Below are positions 1 through 4,835 of a DNA stretch of 7,316 nt, piece after piece. The notes beneath the pieces were generated by a model that had not been told where the DNA came from, did no database searches, and saw only the letters and a program-made list of their open reading frames with translations. Source of the stretch: JBEAOO01 sp041164825 (GTDB taxonomy: Bacteria; Pseudomonadota; Gammaproteobacteria; Burkholderiales; Burkholderiaceae_C); NCBI GenBank assembly GCA_041164825.1, contig JBEAOO010000051.1, positions 1 through 7,316 on the forward strand. The letters are read 5' to 3'. Made by a program: the position numbers and the translations under genes. Position 1 is the stretch's first letter. Every line of letters begins with the position of its first letter.

Positions 1-484
1 TACTGCCACGGGAGGCTCCAACCACGTACTTCTGATTGGCTGGCTGGAGAAAAGCGTCAAATTGCACGGCTGTCGCGTCAGAGCTCAGCTGCAGCACCGC
101 GCTGACGGAGAAATTGATCTCAGGCCGCCCCCCTGCTACATCGCGCAAAATCACTTGAACCTGCTTCAAGCGTGGCTCATGACGCTCAATGGCCAGTTGG
201 ATGGAGCGACAGACAGCGCCCCGATCAGCAACGCCCAACATGTTTTTCCCGGAGAAGTCTGCAATACCGAAGTTCAAAATCGAGGACAACACCGCTGGAT
301 ATGGCGGTCTTTCAGATGACGTAAGGCTGTCCATCCTGGATCTCGTGTTCAAAAGGCTTTCGATGTCTCTGGCGACACACGCCTTGAGCTGATCCACAGA
401 CAGGCCGCGGATGAGAGGATCGACAGGCGACGACGCATCCTCGTCAAAAAGACGATCAAGTAACGGGGTGGCGAAACGATGCAA
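1..484 (-). CDS. tssE: TssE, T6SS baseplate wedge protein (gp25-like), 3' end cut by window edge
   Basis: This is the T6SS homologue of phage T4 gp25, a cytoplasmic baseplate wedge protein that starts sheath polymerisation together with TssF, TssG and TssK. The visible 161 residues carry family hallmarks: RDIESLLNTR at 39-48, ILNFGI at 69-74, IQLAIERHEPRL at 95-106 and a beta-rich end with FDAFLQPANQKY at 142-153. TssE proteins are usually about 130-180 residues, so little is missing at the left edge. The frame has an in-frame TGA at 491-493. The best start is a TTG at 484-482 giving MHRFATPLLDRLFDE, the usual TssE opening, with GGTGA six bases upstream as a modest ribosome binding site. No ATG start is available before residue 51. 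It follows hcp across an intrinsic terminator, so its transcription is probably readthrough-limited. Identity is confident from motifs and neighbours; the exact start is less sure. Confidence 0.9.
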   Translation of the reverse strand, partial: MHRFATPLLDRLFDEDASSPVDPLIRGLSVDQLKACVARDIESLLNTRSRMDSLTSSERPPYPAVLSSILNFGIADFSGKNMLGVADRGAVCRSIQLAIERHEPRLKQVQVILRDVAGGRPEINFSVSAVLQLSSDATAVQFDAFLQPANQKYVVGASRGS

Positions 485-500
485 CTGAGGTCACCATGAA

Positions 501-526
501 AAAGGCGGCGCATGCGCCGCCCTTTA
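501..526 (-). terminator. Intrinsic terminator between hcp and tssE
   Basis: An 18-bp perfect palindrome (504-521) folds on the minus strand into a 7-bp all-G/C stem, GGCGGCG/CGCCGCC, with a CATG loop, followed at once by five T. An AAA upstream can pair with the T tract. This is the textbook form of a rho-independent terminator. It starts 27 nt after the hcp stop and ends about 15 nt before the tssE start. Because the downstream gene is on the same strand, it is likely a partial terminator that sets the hcp:tssE transcript ratio. Confidence 0.85.
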
Positions 527-548
527 AATCCTTTCAATCTCCCGTTGA

Positions 549-1085
549 TCAGGTCGGGAAAGTGACAGTATTCTTGGACAGATCCCACATGCCGGTTGCA
601 TCAACAACAGCAGCCGTACCGTCCATCTTGGATTTCTGATAAGTCCACTTCACGGCGGAGTACTTGAGGCCAAACGTTTCAGTAGGCAGCTCAGTATCTC
701 CGGAAATGTTCGTATTGACCGATGACACCAACGCGTTGCGCAACTCAATCAGCAGGTAATTGGTACGCTTGTTGGCGCCCGGTGCAGTTGATTGCGAGCC
801 ACTTGCACGGTAGAAAAAGATTTTCACTTTGGTGTAAATCGTGCCAGCAGAGCAGGCTTGCCACAATTTCGCAGAGGCCTTATCGATTTCCTTCGTGAAA
901 ATCATCTCGCCATGCTCAGTACGCTCAGCCGAGTGGCCGCCTGCAGTCGATGCAGAAGAAGACTTCGGCTGCGTAATCCGGTGAGTAAACGCACCGACTT
1001 CGATGCACTTGGGACCTGCGTGGACCTCATCGAGGGTTTCACCCTGAATATCAGCGCCGACGAACTCTACGTAAATATCTTTCAT
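549..1085 (-). CDS. hcp: Hcp (TssD), T6SS inner-tube protein
   Basis: Hcp forms hexameric rings that stack into the T6SS inner tube inside the TssB/TssC sheath and is expelled with VgrG; it can also carry small effectors in its lumen. The 178-residue product opens with MKDIYVEFVGADIQGE, has the ITQPKSSSAS...GGHSAERTEHGEMIFTKEID block (37-68), KLWQACSAG at 73-81, a beta strand VKIFFYRA at 87-94, and ends with FGLKYSAVKWTY (138-149) and MWDLSKNT. These match the Hcp1 family in the form common in Burkholderiales T6SS. Most such Hcps are about 160-172 residues; the extra length sits in a Ser/Thr/Ala/Gly loop at about 95-106. The ATG at 1085 has AGGGA a few bases upstream. The gene lies 18 nt after tssC, same operon, and is followed by a strong terminator. 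Confidence 0.96.
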   Translation of the reverse strand: MKDIYVEFVGADIQGETLDEVHAGPKCIEVGAFTHRITQPKSSSASTAGGHSAERTEHGEMIFTKEIDKASAKLWQACSAGTIYTKVKIFFYRASGSQSTAPGANKRTNYLLIELRNALVSSVNTNISGDTELPTETFGLKYSAVKWTYQKSKMDGTAAVVDATGMWDLSKNTVTFPT

Positions 1086-1103
1086 TTCTTATCCCTGATT
1101 AAA

Positions 1104-2591
1104 TTAGCTCTTGCCACCGGACGGCAACTCGGCCACCAGTCGCAATGAGACCGACAGTTCGTCCAATTGAAAATGCGGCCGGACGAACGAAACCGCACGG
1201 TACACCCCAGGTCGACCGGGGATCTCCGAAACTTCAACCGAAGCTTCCCGGAGCGGGTAACTGGCTTTTGTTTGCTGGTTGGCGTTGTCGTCACTGGTGA
1301 CGTATTGCGAGATCCATTGCTGCAGAAACCCCTGGACTTCAGTGACCGAACCAAAACTACCAATTTTATCGCGCATGATCGCCTTCATGTAATGCGCGAT
1401 ACGACAGATAGCAAACATGTACTGCAGCTGCGATGACAAGCTGGCATTTGCGTTCGCAGCATCAGAGTCGTATTTCTTGGCACGCTGCACTGATTGCGCG
1501 CCAAAGAACGCCGCGTAATCGGTATTTTTGCAGTGCACAAGTGGAATGAAGCCCAGATCGCTGAGCTCTTTTTCTCGTCGATCAGTGATGGAAATTTCAG
1601 TTGGGCACTTCAGCGCGACTTCACCATCATCCGTACGGAAGGTATGGCTGGGCAAGTCTTCGACCAAGCCGCCGCCTTCAACGCCACGAATAGCTGAGCA
1701 CCACCCATAGGTTTCAAATGCCGCCGTCAAACGAGCGGCCATGGCATAGGCCGTGTTGATCCAGAGATAACGCGAGTGGTCAGCGCCAGAGACGTCTTCC
1801 ACGAAATTGAAGCCTTCTGTGGTCACACCATCCTTTGGATCAAACGGCAGTCGACCCAAGAATCGAGGCAATGTTAAGCCGACATAGCGCGAATCCTCTG
1901 AGTCCCGGAAGGACTTCCATTTGGCATATTCAACCGTATCGAAGACCTTGGCCAAATCACGCGGCTTGCCCAAATCGGTAAACGTCTCCAAGCCAAACAG
2001 CTCGGGCGATGCCGCCGAAATAAAAGGGGCATGCGCGGCTGCGGCGACGTGGGACATCTGCTCGGCAAAATACAGATCTTCTGCTTGGCGGCCAATGTCG
2101 AAGTCGCCGATCAGCGTGCCGAACGGCGCACCACCAAAGGTGCCGAACTCTTCTTCATAGACCTTCTTGAAGAGCGCGCTCTGGTCAAAGTCGATGGCGG
2201 TCTTGAAGTCGCGAACAAGCTCTTTCTTGGTGGTGTTGAACACCTTGATCTTGATGGACTCGCCGGTGCTGGTGTGTTTGCACAAATAGTGCAGACCGCG
2301 CCACGACGACTCCAGCTTTTGGAACTCTGCGCCGTGCATGACCAGGCTGAGCTGGGCGGAGATCAAGGCATCCAACTCGGCGACGCGGGCGTCGAGTGTG
2401 GCGGAGAGGTTGTCGGAGACGACGACGGTGCCGTCCATCACTTCCTTGACCAGTTCTCCGATCAGGTCTTTGGCACGGTTGTGTTCGGTGGTGGTCTTGG
2501 CGACCTTGCTTTGCGCGACGATGTCGTCGAGCAGGCTGAACTCGGTGGTACCGGCGGCGGCTTGGCCGCCCGATTGCAGTGCTGCAGTCAT
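1104..2591 (-). CDS. tssC: TssC (VipB), large subunit of the T6SS contractile sheath
   Basis: TssC pairs with TssB to build the cytoplasmic helical sheath whose contraction drives the Hcp tube and spike outward. The 495-residue length is normal for the family. Hallmarks are KLESSWRGLHYL (92-103), the FDTVEYAKWKSFRDSEDSRYVGL block (217-239), LPRFLGRLPF (241-250), NTDYAAFFGAQS (356-367), AKKYDSDAANANASLSSQLQY (371-391), AHYMKAIMRDKIG (399-411), and the C-terminal sheath-core strands around AVSFVRPHFQLDELSVSLRL (466-485). The frame stays open upstream into tssB, but the ATG at 2591 is right: it has AGGAG about ten bases upstream and gives the canonical N-terminus. That ribosome binding site is made by the last codons of tssB, so translation is probably coupled. 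GC is clearly lower in the C-terminal half than in the N-terminal third. Confidence 0.97.
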   Translation of the reverse strand: MTAALQSGGQAAAGTTEFSLLDDIVAQSKVAKTTTEHNRAKDLIGELVKEVMDGTVVVSDNLSATLDARVAELDALISAQLSLVMHGAEFQKLESSWRGLHYLCKHTSTGESIKIKVFNTTKKELVRDFKTAIDFDQSALFKKVYEEEFGTFGGAPFGTLIGDFDIGRQAEDLYFAEQMSHVAAAAHAPFISAASPELFGLETFTDLGKPRDLAKVFDTVEYAKWKSFRDSEDSRYVGLTLPRFLGRLPFDPKDGVTTEGFNFVEDVSGADHSRYLWINTAYAMAARLTAAFETYGWCSAIRGVEGGGLVEDLPSHTFRTDDGEVALKCPTEISITDRREKELSDLGFIPLVHCKNTDYAAFFGAQSVQRAKKYDSDAANANASLSSQLQYMFAICRIAHYMKAIMRDKIGSFGSVTEVQGFLQQWISQYVTSDDNANQQTKASYPLREASVEVSEIPGRPGVYRAVSFVRPHFQLDELSVSLRLVAELPSGGKS

Positions 2592-2598
2592 GGTGTGA

Positions 2599-3114
2599 TT
2601 ACTCCTGGTCCTTGCCGGCTTCAGCGCTGAGTTGCTTGAGCTTCTCGGTGTTGTTGAGCACGTCGCTGAGCACGTCTTCGAGCTTGTCGTTGCCGGCCAG
2701 CTTGTTGCGCAGGTCCGAGAGCTTGGTGCGGGCTTCGAGCAGCTTTCGCAACGGCTCCACTTGCTGCACCACGGCTTCGGGGCTGAAGTCGTCGAGCGAT
2801 TTGAATTCGAGGTTGACGGCAAACTCGCCGCCGCCTTCGCTCAGCGCGTTGGCCACGCGGTAGCTGGCCTTGGGTGCCATGCCCTTCATCACGTCGTCGA
2901 AGTTGTCGAGATCGACGTTGACGAACTTGCGATCCTTGAGCTTGGGCAGCGGGTTGTTGGGGTCTTGCTGACCCGTGAAGTCACCCATCACACCCATCAC
3001 AAAGGGCAATTCTTTGCTCTCGATGGCGTCGCCGATTTCAACGTCGTACGACAGTTGGACGCGCGGCGGACGCACGCGCTCGAGACGTTTTTGAACACTG
3101 TCTTTTTTAGCCAT
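2599..3114 (-). CDS. tssB: TssB (VipA), small subunit of the T6SS contractile sheath
   Basis: TssB is the small sheath protein; TssB and TssC protomers interlock by strand exchange and the ClpV ATPase later recycles the contracted sheath. The 171-residue product is of usual length and carries RPPRVQLSYDVE (15-26), LPFVMGVMGDFTG (36-48), KLKDRKFVNVDLDNFDDVM (58-76), a FAVNLEFKSLDDFSPEAV strand-helix stretch (98-115) and a helical C-terminus with LLEARTKLSDLRNKL (125-139). An upstream in-frame TTG at 3126 would add MRGI, but the ATG at 3114 has AGAGG four to five bases upstream and the usual MAKKDS opening. Only 7 nt separate its stop from the tssC start. Confidence 0.97.
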   Translation of the reverse strand: MAKKDSVQKRLERVRPPRVQLSYDVEIGDAIESKELPFVMGVMGDFTGQQDPNNPLPKLKDRKFVNVDLDNFDDVMKGMAPKASYRVANALSEGGGEFAVNLEFKSLDDFSPEAVVQQVEPLRKLLEARTKLSDLRNKLAGNDKLEDVLSDVLNNTEKLKQLSAEAGKDQE

Positions 3115-3162
3115 GATGCCTCTCAAGGTGCGATGGGTGCGCGGGATACGGGTGTCAACGGC

Positions 3163-3897
3163 TCACTTGAGCGCGTCAAAGGGGTTGCGTTTGGCTGCAG
3201 GTGCGGCAGCAGCGGGTGCCGCTTTGGCGGGCGCCGCAGCCGATGCCGGCGCGGCCGCCGGTCGAGCAACCACTGCCGCGGGGGCTGCCACACGACGAGG
3301 CGCTGCAGCGGGCCGAGCGGCCGGCTTGGCTGCAGCATCTGCGGCGGCGCTGTTGTTGGCGCCCGAGTTGGCGGCTGCCGTGCCGGCGTTGGCGGGCAAG
3401 ATGGACTCACCCAGCGATTCGCGCAGCGTGCGCGCCAAAGCCTGGGCTTCACCACGGGTGCTGCCGACGATGGCATTGGCTTTGCGGAGCTGGTCGAGTG
3501 CGGCGGCCGAGACACGCAAGCCGCTCACTGCCAGGATGCTTTGGGCCGTGGTGTCGGCGGTATCTCGCTGCAGCACCTCTTGCGCGGCGGTGATGGCCGG
3601 GCCGTAGTTGCGGGCGTCAAATTGCAGTTGAGCAATGCGCAGCCAGGGCTGCTTCTTGGACGGGTCGGCTTTGGCGGCGGTTTCGAAGCGGCTCAGCGCT
3701 TCAGCATGGTTGCCGGCCTTTTGCGCCTCTTCGGCAGCCGTCATCGCGTCAACAAAAGCGGGCGACAACACAGCCGTTGGAGCCACCACGGCACCATCTG
3801 CGGGAGGCTTGGTTGCACAACCACTGAGTGCCAAAAGACCCGCCGCGGCCAAACCCGCGACCAAAGGACGAGCCACCACCGAAATGAAAAAATTCAC
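3163..3897 (-). CDS. T6SS-associated periplasmic lipoprotein with TPR-like helices and Ala/Pro-rich tail
   Basis: I cannot assign a proven function. The product (244 residues from GTG at 3897) begins with a lipoprotein signal: a hydrophobic stretch ending in LALSGC with the lipidated Cys at about 27 and Ala at +2, predicting an outer-membrane lipoprotein facing the periplasm. Residues about 45-125 form TPR-like helix pairs (AEEAQKAGNHAEALSRFETA, then WLRIAQLQFDARNYGPAITA). A short helical segment follows, then about 65 residues of Ala, Pro, Lys and Arg (about 175-237) and a non-repetitive end, KRNPFDALK. It heads the tssB-tssC-hcp operon, 48 nt before tssB. TPR-like periplasmic proteins occur at T6SS loci of Burkholderia and Acinetobacter, and the TslA class there localises the machine to cell contacts. 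Membership in that class is only a guess from position and layout. AGGGAG lies seven bases before the GTG; the adjacent TTG at 3900 is the alternative start. Confidence 0.85.
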   Translation of the reverse strand: MNFFISVVARPLVAGLAAAGLLALSGCATKPPADGAVVAPTAVLSPAFVDAMTAAEEAQKAGNHAEALSRFETAAKADPSKKQPWLRIAQLQFDARNYGPAITAAQEVLQRDTADTTAQSILAVSGLRVSAAALDQLRKANAIVGSTRGEAQALARTLRESLGESILPANAGTAAANSGANNSAAADAAAKPAARPAAAPRRVAAPAAVVARPAAAPASAAAPAKAAPAAAAPAAKRNPFDALK

Positions 3898-3935
3898 CAA
3901 CGAACTCCCTGTATGGGCTCGTGCGGATGCACGGC

Positions 3936-3952
3936 CGCGCCTGAATGGCGCG
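3936..3952 (-). promoter_or_regulatory. Hairpin in the leader of the minus-strand T6SS operon
   Basis: CGCGCC and GGCGCG form a 6-bp all-G/C stem around a 5-nt loop (3942-3946). It lies about 40 nt upstream of the lipoprotein start and so would be within the 5' untranslated RNA if transcription starts above it. There is no T run after it on either strand, so it is not a typical intrinsic terminator. A role in RNA stability or translation is possible but unproven. Confidence 0.35.
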
Positions 3953-4004
3953 CAGTTTAAACAGCAATCAAGACAGAAATCAGCCTGCGTATTCAGCAGT
4001 TGAC

Positions 4005-4033
4005 CGCCAGCTGTCGATGTTACATAGCTGGCG
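4005..4033. repeat. 8-bp inverted repeat, candidate operator
   Basis: CGCCAGCT at 4005-4012 is matched perfectly by its reverse complement AGCTGGCG at 4026-4033, with a 13-nt spacer. The spacer contains a second, off-centre palindrome, ATGTTACAT (4017-4025). The same AGCTGGCG recurs at 4112-4119. The repeat starts at the last base of the TTGACC element and covers the likely spacer and -10 of the tssJ promoter, so it is well placed for a regulator. It could also form an RNA hairpin in a long leader. The protein that would bind is unknown. Confidence 0.45.
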
Positions 4034-4156
4034 AGGCCCTTCCATCCCTCTCATTGGGGGCGCGGGCACAGAAGCCTGGCAGGGCACTTAAACTCGGCGG
4101 CTCGAATCGGCAGCTGGCGCTGCTGCCCCCGCCCGGCCCGCCCCCAAAGGTCCCTG

Positions 4157-4813
4157 ATGCCCCCCACGACGCTGCCCCGCAAGCTGTCCGCCCTGTTGTG
4201 CACTGTGGCGGTGGCGCTGTCGATGTTGACCGGCTGCGAAACGGCCTCCAAATTGGGCGAGGGCTTTGGAAACATGGGCGACAAGGCTTTGGAAACGATT
4301 GGTTTCAAAAAGCCCGAGCCCCCCCCCCTGCCTGAGGTGCCCGAGGCGGCCAAGCCCGCCAGAGCCTTGAAAGTCACGGTCATGGCCAGTGACTCGCTGA
4401 ATGTGGATGCCAGCGGCCGCTCCTTGAGCTTGGTGGTTCGGGTGTTCAAGTTGCGTGGCACCACCGCATTTTTGGCCGCCCCCGCCGGCATCTTTGGCCA
4501 CCCGGCCAAGGAGAAGGAAGTGCTGGGCGACGAGCTGATCGACAGCCGAGAAGTGGTGCTGATTGCCGGTCAGCAGCAGCAATTGGCAGAGCGCTGGGCA
4601 CGCGAGGCCACGCATGTCGGCGTGGTGGCCTTGTTTCGCAACCCATCGGCCAACCGCTGGCGCTACGCCTTCGACATGGACCGCATCGGCATCGCCGACA
4701 CCAAAGTGGTGCTGGGTGCCCACGCTTGCTCTCTCAGTGTGGCCGCCGGATCGCCCGTGGGCGTGAGCCCTGCGGCGCTCAAGCTGGCACCTCGCACGTG
4801 CAACCCCGATTGA
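4157..4813 (+). CDS. tssJ: TssJ, outer-membrane lipoprotein of the T6SS membrane complex
   Basis: TssJ is an outer-membrane lipoprotein whose periplasmic beta-sandwich binds the C-terminal region of TssM, anchoring the TssJLM envelope complex. The 218-residue product has a lipoprotein signal ending in LTGC with Cys at 27, a helical GEGFGNMGDKALETIGF segment, a Pro-rich linker (51-68), then the beta-sandwich from about 70: LKVTVMASDSLNVDASGRSLSLVVRVFKLR, GDELIDSREVVLIAGQ and THVGVVALFRNPSANRWRY. The late Cys pair (C191, C215) may form a disulphide. It is longer than many TssJ proteins because of the helix and linker between lipid anchor and domain. Start ATG has AAAGG six bases upstream. A run of ten C (4319-4328) encodes the PPPL of the linker. 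It leads the tssJ-tssK-tssL block, 22 nt before tssK. Confidence 0.92.
   Translation: MPPTTLPRKLSALLCTVAVALSMLTGCETASKLGEGFGNMGDKALETIGFKKPEPPPLPEVPEAAKPARALKVTVMASDSLNVDASGRSLSLVVRVFKLRGTTAFLAAPAGIFGHPAKEKEVLGDELIDSREVVLIAGQQQQLAERWAREATHVGVVALFRNPSANRWRYAFDMDRIGIADTKVVLGAHACSLSVAAGSPVGVSPAALKLAPRTCNPD
4319..4328 (+). repeat. C10 mononucleotide tract inside tssJ
   Basis: Ten consecutive C residues sit at codons 55-58 of tssJ (Pro-Pro-Pro-Leu) within the linker before the folded domain. A one-base slip in either direction would shift the frame and remove the whole beta-sandwich. The tract also gives a Pro-Pro-Pro sequence, a known kind of ribosome stall that EF-P relieves. Whether it varies in the population cannot be seen from one sequence. 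Confidence 0.8.
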
Positions 4814-4835
4814 CGAATCGCTGGAAAGGCAGACC

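Larger units (their letters stand above)
3901..4156. promoter_or_regulatory. Divergent control region between the two T6SS operons
   Basis: This 256-bp stretch has no gene and separates the minus-strand sheath/tube operon from the plus-strand tssJKL operon, so both promoters should lie here. A possible plus-strand -35, TTGACC, is at 4000-4005, with only weak -10 matches near 4021-4028 (TACATA or CATAGC). On the minus strand TTGATT at 3971-3966 is a possible -35, without a good -10; the GTTTAAAC palindrome at 3955-3962 is the most AT-rich stretch. Promoter placement is speculative, but the region's regulatory role follows from gene layout. Confidence 0.6.

Noticed and set aside
456..497. 13-codon ATG frame (MVTSVASFRHPVT) overlapping the tssE start, a possible leader peptide
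   Set aside because: No ribosome binding site precedes it, as the upstream bases are the terminator T tract; its stop lies well inside tssE. Probably chance.
2031..2630. 199-codon plus-strand open frame antisense to tssC
   Set aside because: Opposite a conserved part of TssC; no recognisable domain.
2592..2822. Longer tssC start giving a 572-residue protein
   Set aside because: The extension is tssB read in another frame (Ser/Thr/Arg-rich) and the ATG at 2591 has its own ribosome binding site and the canonical N-terminus.
2632..3960. 442-codon plus-strand open frame antisense to tssB and the lipoprotein
   Set aside because: It lies opposite two well-supported genes, is His/Gly/Arg/Cys-rich in the manner of antisense frames in GC-rich DNA, and shows no domain.
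3990..4095. Sigma-54 (GG-N10-GC) promoter in the divergent region
   Set aside because: Sites beginning TGGC on both strands were checked; the nearest, on the minus strand near 4032-4016, has nine rather than ten bases between GG and GC, and the plus-strand site at 4077 lacks the GC.
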